From: Sphaerimonospora thailandensis
GTDB lineage: Bacteria; Actinomycetota; Actinomycetes; Streptosporangiales; Streptosporangiaceae
NCBI RefSeq assembly: GCF_016863115.1
Contig: NZ_BOOG01000007.1
Coordinates: 62,001-126,000 of the forward strand
Length of the DNA stretch: 64,000 bases
Reading direction: 5' to 3'
Shown here in pieces: positions 45,529 through 54,011 of this stretch. Under the pieces are notes generated by a model. The model saw nothing but the letters and a program-made list of their open reading frames with translations. It did not search any database and was not told the origin of the DNA. Positions within the stretch are counted from its first letter, which is position 1, and every line of letters begins with the position of its first letter. Both the position numbers and the translations under genes were made by a program.

Positions 45529-45815
45529 AACCTCCACGCGTGGTGATGACATGGCGCGAAGGGACGAAGCCGCCGACGGCTCCGCGGTACCACCCTTCTT
45601 GGCGCCCTGACACTCCTGAAGTTTCCGGCACTCCTGAAGTTTCCGGACGCCCTCTCGTTTCATCCTGCTGCCGGTTCTACTCGGCCGCCGTGTCAGCGGC
45701 CTTTCTTCCGGCGGCTCCGGGGTGATGTTCCCACCGCGACCCGCCCCGGGCTCACACCGTCCCCGGGTCGCTCGAGCGAGTGGATGCGGAGGTACTCGTC
45801 CCCATCGACGCCGTG
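45529..45815 (-). promoter_or_regulatory. T-box riboswitch of ileS (tRNA-Ile sensing, translational type)
   Basis: On the minus strand AAGGGTGGTACCGCGGA (45581-45597) is the T-box sequence. Upstream GATGGGGACGAGTACC and GAGTAGAACCGG are conserved leader blocks. ATC at 45783-45785 is the probable isoleucine specifier codon. Downstream CCACGCGTGG (45534-45543) can fold over the GGAGG ribosome site (45531-45535), and no terminator T-run is present. Control is therefore likely at translation, as known for actinobacterial ileS T-boxes. A tRNA-Ile(GAU) gene that could be the ligand is at 54490. Confidence 0.92.
45611..45646 (-). repeat. Exact 18-bp tandem duplication within the ileS T-box leader
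   Basis: CACTCCTGAAGTTTCCGG occurs at 45611-45628 and again at 45629-45646 (plus-strand reading). The duplication lies in the leader RNA just upstream of the T-box sequence. Confidence 0.9.
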
Positions 45816-45886
45816 CAGACTATGACGATAACGCAGACCGGGCGCCAGGACTTCCTGATATTGGCCCCGAGGGTCTGTGGGGCCGC

Positions 45887-46747
45887 CTACTGGAGGCGGC
45901 GGAGCAGCGCCTGCTTGGCCGTACTGAACTCCTCGTCGGTGAGCACGCCTGATCGGTGCAGCTCGCCGAGGTCGGACAGGCGCCGGATGAGAACGTCGTG
46001 ATCGTCATGGGCGTCGGCGGCGGGTGGGGGAAGCGCGAGAGGCTCCTGCACTTCGCGTGGCAGGCGGGCGACGACGGCGGCGGCGACGAGGGCCGTGGTG
46101 CCGCCGAAGCGCTGGATGCCCCAGGACAGACAGTGCGGGTCGTTTTCCGGTGATCCGCCTGGGCCGCCGCCCTTGTGGCGGAAGCGGAGGGTGCCGTAGC
46201 TCACCCCGGACTGGGGTTTCCATTCCACCCCGGCCAGATCGGACAGGGCGAACTCCTGAGGGCCCGCCGCCTCCTTGACCGACTTCGCGAACATGGTCCA
46301 GTGGATGCGCACGTGTTCGCCGTCGAAGTTGACGGTGCCGTCGCCGGCGGAGGCCGTCAGCGGTACGGCGGGGCCGGGCAGGAGGAAGTCCTCGCATGGG
46401 CCGCTCGGGATCTGCCAGATCCGCAGGGAGTCGCGGATCTCGTCGGCCAGGTATTCGGCGGCGCCCGTACGGTCCTTGGGGACGGCCAGACGGTAGGGGT
46501 CGGCCGGGGCGTCCAGCCCTCCGGCTACGGCGTCGGTCAGCGGGTCGGCTCCCTTCCGCAGTCGAAGCCGCAGGTGGCCACCCTTGCGTGCGGGCTCGAA
46601 CGCGGCGCCGGCGATCGCCTCGAGCGGCACCGCCAGCTCTCCCAGAACCTTGCGCAGCTCGTGGACGTCCTTCCCGCTGCCCGGCACGATCCGCAGGTGC
46701 TCACCGTCGAACGTCCAGGATCCGTCCGAGACGAAGATCTCCGCCAT
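45887..46747 (-). CDS. DUF4429/SHOCT-domain protein
   Basis: 286 aa from ATG 46747. The DUF4429 unit occurs twice, each starting with a similar strand pattern: SWTFDGEHLRIVPG at about 8-21 and TVNFDGEHVRIHW at about 144-156. The C-terminus is a SHOCT-type helix pair (LIRRLSDLGELHRSGVLTDEEFSTAKQALLRRL). Such proteins are common in actinomycetes. No enzymatic site is known; a role as a lipid- or protein-binding module is a guess. It is transcribed toward the ileS leader and has a separate promoter. Confidence 0.88.
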   Translation of the reverse strand: MAEIFVSDGSWTFDGEHLRIVPGSGKDVHELRKVLGELAVPLEAIAGAAFEPARKGGHLRLRLRKGADPLTDAVAGGLDAPADPYRLAVPKDRTGAAEYLADEIRDSLRIWQIPSGPCEDFLLPGPAVPLTASAGDGTVNFDGEHVRIHWTMFAKSVKEAAGPQEFALSDLAGVEWKPQSGVSYGTLRFRHKGGGPGGSPENDPHCLSWGIQRFGGTTALVAAAVVARLPREVQEPLALPPPAADAHDDHDVLIRRLSDLGELHRSGVLTDEEFSTAKQALLRRLQ

Positions 46748-46868
46748 GCCGCCAGCCTAAGTCATGACGGCTCCGTCGAAGTGTCTCGCCCAAGGTACGA
46801 AACAACCGGTGGGGAGCGTTAGGGCCGCCGGCAGGCGGGTAAGCGGCAACGGGGCAGGAGATAAGAAA

Positions 46869-47291
46869 ATGGCACAAAAAGTACGCGAAGTGATGACCCC
46901 TGCGCCGGTCACCGTCCCCAGCGATGCCAGCATCGTGCAAGCGGCGAGGCTCATGCGCGAGCACAACATCGGTGACGTGCTGGTGACCGAAGACGACAGG
47001 CTCTGCGGCGTGATCACCGATCGGGACATCGTGGTGCGCGCCGTCGCCGACTCCCGCGACCTGACCGCGACAGCGGTGGCGGCGGTCTGCAGCAGTTCCG
47101 GCCTGGCCACGGTGACACCCGACCAGGACACCACCCAGGCCTTGAGGCTCATGCGTGACAAGGCCATCCGCCGGGTCCCCGTCGTCGAGGAGGGACGGCC
47201 TGTGGGCGTCGTCTCGCTCGGCGATGTCGCACTGGAGCGAGATCCAGCTTCGGCGCTGTCGGACATCAGCGCCGCCCGGCCCAATACCTGA
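46869..47291 (+). CDS. CBS-domain protein
   Basis: 140 aa from ATG 46869 with CAGGAG upstream. It is a single Bateman pair: the first CBS is VREVMTPAPVTVPSDASIVQAARLM with GVITDRDIVVRAV, the second STTVTPDQ-like ATVTPDQDTTQALRLM with IRRVPVVEEGRPVGVVSLGDVA. The RMREHNIGDVLV-type segment suggests adenine nucleotide sensing. Stand-alone CBS proteins next to a DUF2267 gene are frequent in actinomycete stress or hypoxia regulons. That link is by context only. Confidence 0.92.
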   Translation: MAQKVREVMTPAPVTVPSDASIVQAARLMREHNIGDVLVTEDDRLCGVITDRDIVVRAVADSRDLTATAVAAVCSSSGLATVTPDQDTTQALRLMRDKAIRRVPVVEEGRPVGVVSLGDVALERDPASALSDISAARPNT

Positions 47292-47366
47292 GTCCCCCTC
47301 CAGGCATGGCCACCCGCCGGTGTTCGCTCCGGCAGCCGTGGAAGGCGCAGCGAAAAGGAGGAGACG

Positions 47367-47777
47367 ATGCGACACGACGAGTTCATCGGACAGGTTCAGT
47401 CACGGGCCAAGCTGGCCGGCCGCGGTCAGGCCGAGCGGGCCAGCCGGGCCACCCTGGAGACGCTCGGCGAGCGTGTGCCCGAAGGGCTCGCGGGCAACCT
47501 CGCCGCGCAACTGCCCACCGAGATCGGCGAGCATCTGCGACGTACGGAGATCGAGGGAGGCCTCGGCACGGGAGAGCCCTTCGGACGGGACGAGTTCATC
47601 CACCGGGTGGCCGACCGAGCGGGCGTCGACGAGCCTCAGGCGGTTTACCTGGCACGCGTGGTGCTCGAGGTCACGGGCGAGGCGACGCAGGGAGCCCTGA
47701 TGGACAAGGTGCGCGACAGCCTCCCGGAGGACCTCAGGCCGCTCGTCACCTCCGGTAGCCGGGGTTCCATGGGTTGA
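47367..47777 (+). CDS. DUF2267 protein
   Basis: 136 aa from ATG 47367 with AAAAGGAGG just upstream. Two helical repeats of the DUF2267 type are seen: MRHDEFIGQVQSRAKLAG with ATLETLGERVPEGLAGNLAAQLP, then FGRDEFIHRVADRAGVDEP with VVLEVTGEATQGAL. The function is unknown. It lies 75 bp after the CBS gene and probably shares its transcript. Confidence 0.92.
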   Translation: MRHDEFIGQVQSRAKLAGRGQAERASRATLETLGERVPEGLAGNLAAQLPTEIGEHLRRTEIEGGLGTGEPFGRDEFIHRVADRAGVDEPQAVYLARVVLEVTGEATQGALMDKVRDSLPEDLRPLVTSGSRGSMG

Positions 47778-47783
47778 TGCCCA

Positions 47784-47808
47784 GGCCGGCGGCGTTCCGC
47801 CGCCGGCC
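47784..47808. terminator. Perfect 11-bp-stem terminator hairpin
   Basis: GGCCGGCGGCG and CGCCGCCGGCC pair perfectly around a TTC loop, 6 bp after the DUF2267 stop. It lies between convergent genes and likely stops both transcripts. Confidence 0.8.
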
Positions 47809-47882
47809 CGAAGGCGGGGCGTCGCGGTCAGCGGTGGGAGGCCTGCTTCGCATGGGCCTTGGCCTCCACCCGGAGGCGGTGG

Positions 47883-48206
47883 TCATTCGAAGAGGGAGTG
47901 CCCGTCGCCTCGCCGGGCACGGCGGCGGATCACCACCACCAGGTCGACGACAGCGATGAGCGCGAGTCCGGCCAGGCCGATCGCGAGCACGGTCAGCCCG
48001 GCCGCTACCGCCAGTGCCGCGAAGAGCACGCACACGACCAACCCGAAGGCCGCCAGTGCGATCCGCAGATTGAGCGCGCTGCGCGGCGGTTCGCTCGTGG
48101 GTGAGAACACCGACCAGAACCTGTCACGGGCAGACCTACGGTCCTGGTGGACGTTCCGCGGCCCGGTGCCGCTCCCGAGCCGGCCGCCTCCATGCGTTTT
48201 TCCCAT
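47883..48206 (-). CDS. Small membrane protein, DUF6343-like
   Basis: 107 aa from ATG 48206, with GGGAGG 6 nt upstream; the frame is open further but lacks a ribosome site. A basic N-terminal half contains SEPPRSALNLRIALAAFGLV, the pattern of the DUF6343 family as I remember it. Two membrane helices occupy about 46-66 and 68-90, and a short basic tail follows. No function is known. Confidence 0.75.
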   Translation of the reverse strand: MGKTHGGGRLGSGTGPRNVHQDRRSARDRFWSVFSPTSEPPRSALNLRIALAAFGLVVCVLFAALAVAAGLTVLAIGLAGLALIAVVDLVVVIRRRARRGDGHSLFE

Positions 48207-48372
48207 GTCGTCCTCCCTTCCTTCCTCGCCCCCTACCCCGAACCGCTCGATGACGGACACGTGACCCTCACCGGTGGCGCGCCCGAGACGACCGGCTGCT
48301 CTGCCCGCGTCGCTGACCGGTCACCGCTTTCTCCGCCATGATCGGACTTGACGGAAGGGAGGTTCTGCTTTC

Positions 48373-48951
48373 GTGACCGCCAGAGTCATTCTCATCACGC
48401 ACGCGGAGACCGCCGCCACGCTCGCGGCCCGGTTTCCCGATGACGATGCCCTGACCGCGCGGGGGCGCGAAGCCGCGATCGCCGCATCCCGGGCGCTGCC
48501 GGCCATCGACGGCGGCTGTGCGGGCCCCGAGAGAAGCTGCATGCAAACGGCGGCGGCACTCGGTCTCGACGTTGTCCCGGAACCGGAGCTGCGCGACCTC
48601 GACGTGGGGGATTGGCGCGGCCGACGCCTCCAAGAGATCGAGGCCGAGCAACCGGCGGAGCTACTCGGTTGGTTGACCGACTCCCGGGCCGCGCCGCACG
48701 GCGGCGAGTCGGTCTGTCAGCTCATCGACCGGGTGGCCGGGTGGCTCGAGACAGGTGCGGAAGGACGCTCTCGCATCGTGGCGGTCACACACCAGGCCGT
48801 CGTACGGGCCGCGGTCCTTCATGCGCTCGGCGCGCCGCCGTCCGTGTTCTGGCGGATCGACGCCCGCCCCCTCTCGCAGACCCGGCTCTCCCGGCACGGC
48901 GGGCGCTGGCGGCTGACCGAGACGGGGCACATCCTGGGCGTCGACGCCTGA
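48373..48951 (+). CDS. Histidine phosphatase-family protein with altered RHG motif
   Basis: 192 aa from GTG 48373 with a GGGAGG site. The fold follows the phosphoglycerate mutase-like pattern, but the signature RHGE reads THAE (VILITHAETAATL). The usual second arginine region (SPLxRxxQTA) reads GPERSCMQTAAAL. The C-terminal histidine is kept in VAVTHQAVVRAAV. Activity is therefore doubtful or different. Similar degenerate members sit next to cobalt transporter genes cbtA and cbtB in other actinomycetes (from memory), as here, where cbtAB converge on it. Confidence 0.82.
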   Translation: MTARVILITHAETAATLAARFPDDDALTARGREAAIAASRALPAIDGGCAGPERSCMQTAAALGLDVVPEPELRDLDVGDWRGRRLQEIEAEQPAELLGWLTDSRAAPHGGESVCQLIDRVAGWLETGAEGRSRIVAVTHQAVVRAAVLHALGAPPSVFWRIDARPLSQTRLSRHGGRWRLTETGHILGVDA

Positions 48952-48980
48952 ACCGGTAGGGGATCGACCGCGGCACCCGT

Positions 48981-49019
48981 CCGGGTCTGACGCCACCCCG
49001 CAGGGGGCGCCAGACCCGG
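48981..49019. terminator. Terminator hairpin between convergent genes
   Basis: CCGGGTCTG (48981-48989) pairs with CAGACCCGG (49011-49019), and inner GC-rich arms (CGCCACCCC and GGGGGCG) extend the stem. It sits between the histidine phosphatase-like gene and cbtA. Confidence 0.75.
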
Positions 49020-49028
49020 AACGGCAGG

Positions 49029-49056
49029 ACCGGGCTCATCGAACCGGGCTCATCGA
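49029..49056. repeat. 14-bp exact tandem repeat
   Basis: ACCGGGCTCATCGA occurs twice in direct succession, 42 bp past the cbtA stop. The function is not known. Confidence 0.7.
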
Positions 49057-49098
49057 ACCAGCCGGGGTCCCATCACGCCGACATGGTCACCGACCTGG

Positions 49099-49842
49099 TC
49101 AGACGCCTGCGGGAGCCGGCCTTCTGGCCGCGCCCGTGCCGGTGAACACCCGCTCGGCGAGGGTCCCGAACAGCAATCCCAGCGTTGCCCACGTGGTGGC
49201 CTGGATGGCCAGGGACGCCAACCGGAACCGCCACAGCACGGTGGCGGAGAAGTCGGCGGGGACCTCATCGATCGATGGCATCACCAGGTAGATGACCATG
49301 ACGATGACGACGAAGACTCCGACGGCGGTGAGACCGGCGTTCCATCCGCCCAGCCGGGCGACCAGCCGGCGCCCGGCGTACCCGGCCAGACCGGCCGCGA
49401 GCAGACTCAAAACGATCAGCGTGAAGTAGAGCCCCGTGCGAGTACCGATGGTGTCGGGGTCGCCCACCGCCGGTGGGCTGGGAGGGTACTTCAGGAACGG
49501 GACGACGTACACGGTCACGAACCCGGCCAGTGCCACCAGGGCCGAGGTCACATGGGGTCGGTGGGAACCGATCCGGCCATGGGCGAGGGCGAAGGCGATC
49601 GAGAACAGACCGCCGAATGCCACGCCGAACACGGCGAGGGCGGTGATCAGGCCGAAGGTCTCCTGAACGGTGCGGGAGACGAGCTCCGGCTCGGTTGCCT
49701 CGCCGGCGGCCGCGGCCTTGGCCTCCTCGAACGAAATGGCCAGGGCCACCTGGGGTTCACCGAGGAACCACGCGACGACATAGGCCAGTGCGGCGGCGGC
49801 CAGGCCGACGAGCATGCCGCGGATCAACAACGATCGCATCAT
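49099..49842 (-). CDS. cbtA: Cobalt transporter subunit CbtA
   Basis: 247 aa from ATG 49842. About five or six membrane helices are seen: the first LIRGMLVGLAAAALAYVVAW, then LITALAVFGVAFGGLFSIAF with ALAHGRIG after it, then VPFLKYPPSPPAVGDPDTIG, the CbtA signature loop. It is predicted to import cobalt for B12 synthesis together with CbtB, encoded 16 bp upstream. Both follow a cobalamin riboswitch, which supports the assignment. Confidence 0.93.
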   Translation of the reverse strand: MMRSLLIRGMLVGLAAAALAYVVAWFLGEPQVALAISFEEAKAAAAGEATEPELVSRTVQETFGLITALAVFGVAFGGLFSIAFALAHGRIGSHRPHVTSALVALAGFVTVYVVPFLKYPPSPPAVGDPDTIGTRTGLYFTLIVLSLLAAGLAGYAGRRLVARLGGWNAGLTAVGVFVVIVMVIYLVMPSIDEVPADFSATVLWRFRLASLAIQATTWATLGLLFGTLAERVFTGTGAARRPAPAGV

Positions 49843-49858
49843 GAGTGGCTCTCGATCG

Positions 49859-50071
49859 TCAGTGGCAGGGGAACCCGAGCAGGTGCCGCCCGTCGTGGAC
49901 GAACTCGTGCACTGTATGACCGCTGATGATGGAGACGGCCCCCTGCTCGGCCCCGACGAAGTAGATCAGGATGAGACCGAGCACCGCGGTGAACACCGCC
50001 CAGGGAACGATCTCACGCACCGGGATGCGCAACGAAACAGGCCGGGCTGAAGGAACGGCTACATTGGCCAC
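49859..50071 (-). CDS. cbtB: Cobalt transporter subunit CbtB
   Basis: 70 aa from GTG 50071 with GAGAGGAGAAACC upstream. It has a single membrane helix (IVPWAVFTAVLGLILIYFVG) and the CbtB C-terminal metal-binding tail VHEFVHDGRHLLGFPCH. Its ribosome site follows the cobalamin riboswitch directly. It is co-transcribed with cbtA. Confidence 0.94.
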   Translation of the reverse strand: MANVAVPSARPVSLRIPVREIVPWAVFTAVLGLILIYFVGAEQGAVSIISGHTVHEFVHDGRHLLGFPCH

Positions 50072-50112
50072 GGTTTCTCCTCTCGGGGTCGCACGCCCCG
50101 ACGATGGAGGAC

Positions 50113-50252
50113 AACGGGTCAGTTTCCTGACTCCCGGGTCGACGCGCCTTCCGACCTTCCCGCTGCTCAGCCGTGGTCACTCGTGAAAGGCGCTTACCGG
50201 TTACAGTGGCGGGACCGTCCTGGAATCACACCAGGTTCCTGCACACCGTTGC
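50113..50252 (-). promoter_or_regulatory. Cobalamin riboswitch upstream of cbtBA
   Basis: On the minus strand, GGAACCTGGTGTGATTCCAG, GGACGGTCCCGCCACTGTAA with the B12-box core GCCACTG (50204-50210), GGGAAGG and GAGTCAGGAAACTGACCCG follow in aptamer order. After it, a hairpin with TCGGGG and CCCCGA flanked by TCCTCC and GAGGAG can hide the cbtB ribosome site, so control is probably translational. Confidence 0.93.
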
Positions 50253-50360
50253 CTCTGTCTTGACTTGTCTCAATGAGATTCCCCTGTCCCGCCCGTCACG
50301 TCAAGCGGGACATAAGGGGCAGAGTGTTTGTTTGTTCCGCTGGACGGCGACGACCTGGAA

Positions 50361-51380
50361 TCAGAAGTCGGCGTCGAAGCTGACCGTGCCGGTCACGCCT
50401 ACCTGATATGCCGACACCCGCCGCTCGAAGAAGTTCGACAGCTCCTGGACGTCCTGCAACTCCATGAAGGCGAAGGGGTTCTTCGCCCCGTACAGCGGTG
50501 CGATGTCCAACTGGGCCAACCGGCGATCGGCGACGTGCTCCAGGTAGGCCCGCATGTCGACGATCGGCATGCCGGGCACTCCGCCGCCGAGCAGGTCCTC
50601 GGCGAACTGGACCTCGCATTCCACCGCCTCGGCGAGCATCTCGCGGACCTGGTCGGCCATTTCCTCGTCGAACAGCCCCGGCTCCTCCTGGCGGACCGTT
50701 TCCACCACGTCGAACGCGAAGGCCATGTGTACGGACTCGTCGCGGAACACCCAGTTGGTCCCCGAGGCGAGACCGTTGAGCAGGCCACGCGAGCGCAGGA
50801 AGTACACGTAGGCGAACGCCCCGTAGAAGAACAGACCTTCGATGCACGCGGCGAAGCAGATCAGGTTGAGCAGGAAGGCCCGCCGATCCTCCCGGGTGCG
50901 CAGCTCGCGCAGTTCGAAGATCGAGTCGATCCAGCGGAAACAGAAATCGGCCTTGCGCCGGATGGACGGGATGCTCTCGACCGCCGCGAACGCCGCGAAC
51001 CGCTCGTCCTCGTCGGGTACGTACGTGTCCAGCAGGTTCAGGTAGAACTGGACGTGGACCGCCTCCTCGAACAGCTGCCGGGACAGGTAGAGGCGGGCCT
51101 CGGGGGCGTTGATGTGCTGGTAGAGGTTGAGCACCAGATTGTTGGCCACGATCGTGTCGCCGGTGGCGAAGAAGGCGACCAGGCGGCTGACCAGGTGCCG
51201 TTCGGCGGGGGAGAGCCGGTCCAGGTCCTTGAGGTCGGAGTGCAGGTCCACCTCCTCCACCGTCCAGGTGTTCTTGATCGCGTCCCGGAACCGGTCGAAG
51301 AAGTGCGGGTAGCGCATCGGCCGCAGGGTGAGGCTCATTCCCGGGTCGAGCAGCATCAGCGTCTGCGGGGCAGTGGTCAT
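50361..51380 (-). CDS. nrdB: Class I ribonucleotide reductase beta subunit
   Basis: 339 aa from ATG 51380. The metal ligands of R2 are recognisable: Asp in FFATGDTIVANN, Glu and His in FEEAVHVQFY, with Tyr 7 residues after the Glu, as for the radical tyrosine of E. coli R2. Later ligands lie in FAACIEGLFFYGAFAYVYFL and in the RDESVHMAFAFDVV segment. The C-terminal tail is unlike that of class Ib. It forms the diiron-tyrosyl radical for NrdA, encoded 64 bp upstream in the same operon under a B12 riboswitch. Confidence 0.95.
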   Translation of the reverse strand: MTTAPQTLMLLDPGMSLTLRPMRYPHFFDRFRDAIKNTWTVEEVDLHSDLKDLDRLSPAERHLVSRLVAFFATGDTIVANNLVLNLYQHINAPEARLYLSRQLFEEAVHVQFYLNLLDTYVPDEDERFAAFAAVESIPSIRRKADFCFRWIDSIFELRELRTREDRRAFLLNLICFAACIEGLFFYGAFAYVYFLRSRGLLNGLASGTNWVFRDESVHMAFAFDVVETVRQEEPGLFDEEMADQVREMLAEAVECEVQFAEDLLGGGVPGMPIVDMRAYLEHVADRRLAQLDIAPLYGAKNPFAFMELQDVQELSNFFERRVSAYQVGVTGTVSFDADF

Positions 51381-51444
51381 GACTCTCGCCTTTCGAGTAG
51401 TGCTTGGGGGGTCGGGGAGACGCGCGGCTTTCCCGCGGGCGTGC

Positions 51445-53871
51445 TCATTGACATGCGTCGCACGACTCCGGGTTCTCCAGCGAGCAGGCGAGCGCCTCCT
51501 CGGCCGTCACCGTGGTCTTCCCGGAGGCCGTCTGCGTCTTCTGCGCGGTGAGGGACACCGTGGCCTGCTGGATCCGGGTAGCAGGACGGGACCGCAGGTA
51601 GTAGGTGGTCTTCAGGCCGCTCTTCCAGGCGTACAGGTACATCGAGGAGAGCTTGTCGATGGTCGGCGCGCTCATGAACAGGTTGAGCGACTGGCTCTGG
51701 TCGATGTACGGCGCCCGCGCGGCGGCCATGTCGATGAGTGCTCGCTGCGGCAGCTCCCAGGCTGTGCGGAACAGTTCGCGCAGCTCCGCAGGGAGTTCCC
51801 CGATGCCCTGGACCGAGCCCTCGGCCCGCTTGATGGCGGACCTGATGTCCTCGTTCCACAGGCCGCGCGCCTTCAACTCCGCTACCAGCGCGCTGTTGAT
51901 CTGGAGGAACTCACCGCTGAGGGTCTCGCGCTTGAAGAGGTTGGACACCTGCGGCTCGACGCACTCATAGCAGCCGGCGATGGACGCGATGGTCGCGGTG
52001 GGCGCGATCGCGATGAGCAGCGAGTTGCGCAGCCCGTGCTCGGCGATCCGCTCGCGTAGCGCCGTCCAGCGCTCGTTCTGAGTGCCGGTGACCTTCCACA
52101 GGTCAGGCTGCAGGAGTCCGCGGGCGGCCCGGGTCTGCCGGTAGGCCGGATGCGGGCCGGACCTCGCGGCCAGGTCGGCCGAGGTCTCCAACGCCGTCAG
52201 GTAGATCTCCTCGGTGATGAGGGTGGACAGCTCCTTCGCCCGGGGGGAGTCGAACGGCATCCGAAGCGCGAAGAAGACGTCCTGCAGGCCCATGACGCCG
52301 AGGCCGACCGGACGCCATCGGGGATTGGCGGCCGCGGCCTGCGGGCTCGGGTAGTAGTTGACGTCGATGACGCGGTCCAGGAAGGTGACCGCGGTGCGCA
52401 CGGTGGCGCGCAGCCGCTCCCAGTCCATCTCGCTTCCGGTCAGGTGCGCGGCGAGGTTGACCGAGCCGAGGTTGCATACGGCGGTCTCGGCATCACTGGA
52501 CACCTCGAGGATCTCGGTGCACAGGTTGGACAGATGCACCACGTTGCCGGGCTCAGCGGTCTGGTTGCACAGCCGGTTGGACGCGTCTTTGAAGGCCATC
52601 CAGCCGTTGCCGGTCTGGGCCAGCGTGCGCATCATCCTGGCGTACAGGTCCCTGGCCCTGACCTGACGGACGTATCGGCCGGCGTCCTCGGCGGCGCGGT
52701 AGACGGCGTCGAAGTCCTCTCCCCACAGGTCGGGCAGCTCCGGGACCTCGTTCGGGTCGAACAGCGACCACATCGCGTCGGCTTCGACCCGGCGCATGAA
52801 CTCGTCCGGGATCCAGTTGGCGAGGTTGAGGTTGTGGGTGCGGCGGGCGTCCTCGCCGGTGTTGTCGCGCAGTTCGAGGAACTCCTCGATGTCGGGGTGC
52901 CAGGTCTCCAGGTAGACGCAGGCCGCACCCTTGCGGCGGCCGCCCTGGTTGACGGCGGCCACCGACGCGTCGAGGGTGCGCAGCCACGGCACGATGCCGT
53001 TGGAGTGCCCATTGGTGCCCCGGATGAGCGCCCCCCGTGAACGCACCCGTGACCAGGAGATGCCGATCCCCCCGGCGAACTTCGACAGCTGCGCCACCTG
53101 GGCGTACCGCTCATAGATCGAGCCCAGCTCGTCGCGGGGGGAGTCGACCAGATAGCAGGAGGACAGCTGGGTGTGCCGGGTCCCCGAGTTGAACAGCGTC
53201 GGAGAGCTGGGAAGGTAGGCCAGCGACGACATCAGCCGGTAGAACCCGATCGCCTCGGCCGGCGTGGTCGCCAGGCCGCACGCGACGCGCAGCAGCCAGT
53301 ACTGCGGGGTCTCCAGCACCAACCGGGTGGAGGGATGCCGCAGCAGGTAACGGTCGTACACCGTGCGCAGGCCGAAATATTCGAACCGCAGGTCGCCCCC
53401 GGAGTCGATCGCGTCATCGAGCTTGCGGGCATTCGCGGTCACGAATTCGACCGTGACGTCGCCGATCAGCCCCTGCGCGTGCCCGAGCCGGATCGCCTGG
53501 CTGAACGAGGCCACTCCCTGGCCGCGGACCTCCTTGTCGATGTACCCGGCCAGCAGCCTGGCGGCCAGGCGCGAGTACTGCGGCTCCTCGCCGATCATCT
53601 CCGCCGCGGTCTGGATCGACAGCCGATCCAGCTCGGCGGTCGTGGCCCCGTCGTACAGGCCGCTGATCGTCTTGGTCGCCACACGGAGCGGATCCACGTC
53701 AGACAGATCGTCGGCCCAACGCTCCACAGCCCGGACGATCTTGTTGACGTCGACCGGCTCGCTCGTCCCGTTGCGCTTGCGTACGTGCATCTGCACTCGT
53801 CGCGGCATCGACACCTGCCGCTCGGCATCCGCCGACGACATCCCGCCCGGCGACACCCCGGTGACCGTCAC
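51445..53871 (-). CDS. nrdA: Class I ribonucleotide reductase alpha subunit
   Basis: 808 aa from GTG 53871, 5 nt after GAGGAGAG; ATG 53841 is a later option. The ATP cone is near 30-115 (VRKRNGTSEPVDVNKIVRAV). Active-site residues are present: Cys in HTQLSSCYLVDSP, NLCTEI with Asn-Cys-Glu, Cys in ETAVCNLGSVNLAA. PTATIASIAGCYECVEP is also typical. The redox pair ends the protein as SCDACQ. It reduces ribonucleoside diphosphates with NrdB. The B12 riboswitch upstream implies a B12-dependent class II enzyme elsewhere in the genome, as in Streptomyces. Confidence 0.95.
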   Translation of the reverse strand: MTVTGVSPGGMSSADAERQVSMPRRVQMHVRKRNGTSEPVDVNKIVRAVERWADDLSDVDPLRVATKTISGLYDGATTAELDRLSIQTAAEMIGEEPQYSRLAARLLAGYIDKEVRGQGVASFSQAIRLGHAQGLIGDVTVEFVTANARKLDDAIDSGGDLRFEYFGLRTVYDRYLLRHPSTRLVLETPQYWLLRVACGLATTPAEAIGFYRLMSSLAYLPSSPTLFNSGTRHTQLSSCYLVDSPRDELGSIYERYAQVAQLSKFAGGIGISWSRVRSRGALIRGTNGHSNGIVPWLRTLDASVAAVNQGGRRKGAACVYLETWHPDIEEFLELRDNTGEDARRTHNLNLANWIPDEFMRRVEADAMWSLFDPNEVPELPDLWGEDFDAVYRAAEDAGRYVRQVRARDLYARMMRTLAQTGNGWMAFKDASNRLCNQTAEPGNVVHLSNLCTEILEVSSDAETAVCNLGSVNLAAHLTGSEMDWERLRATVRTAVTFLDRVIDVNYYPSPQAAAANPRWRPVGLGVMGLQDVFFALRMPFDSPRAKELSTLITEEIYLTALETSADLAARSGPHPAYRQTRAARGLLQPDLWKVTGTQNERWTALRERIAEHGLRNSLLIAIAPTATIASIAGCYECVEPQVSNLFKRETLSGEFLQINSALVAELKARGLWNEDIRSAIKRAEGSVQGIGELPAELRELFRTAWELPQRALIDMAAARAPYIDQSQSLNLFMSAPTIDKLSSMYLYAWKSGLKTTYYLRSRPATRIQQATVSLTAQKTQTASGKTTVTAEEALACSLENPESCDACQ

Positions 53872-54011
53872 AGCTCTCTCCTCGCGAACTCGATCCACAG
53901 GACCGAGACAGCGCGGGGGAGGCATGCCGGCGAGCTCGCGAAAACGGCTGCGCCAGAGCCATCGGCCGTCCCGCGCGGCCTCCGACCAGCCGCACACCCA
54001 CTCATCGGTGC
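53872..54011 (-). other. Leader between the B12 aptamer and nrdA
   Basis: This 140-nt leader must hold the expression platform. CCTCCCCC (minus strand, near 53930) could pair with the GAGGAG ribosome site at 53876-53883. TTTTCGCGAGCTCGC and GTTCGCGAGGAG share an overlapping GCGAG core that allows alternative folds. No terminator with a T-run is seen, so translational control is favoured. Confidence 0.45.

Noticed and set aside
42402-45725. Very long rightward open frame opposite ileS
   Set aside because: It mirrors the ileS codons in a GC-rich genome, has Arg/Pro/Gly/Asp/Val-rich content with no motif, and has no ribosome site. IleS on the other strand is certain.
53840-53997. Longer NrdA start at 53997
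   Set aside because: The extra Trp/Arg/Pro-rich residues lie in the riboswitch leader. GTG 53871 has a strong ribosome site, and the conserved sequence starts after it.
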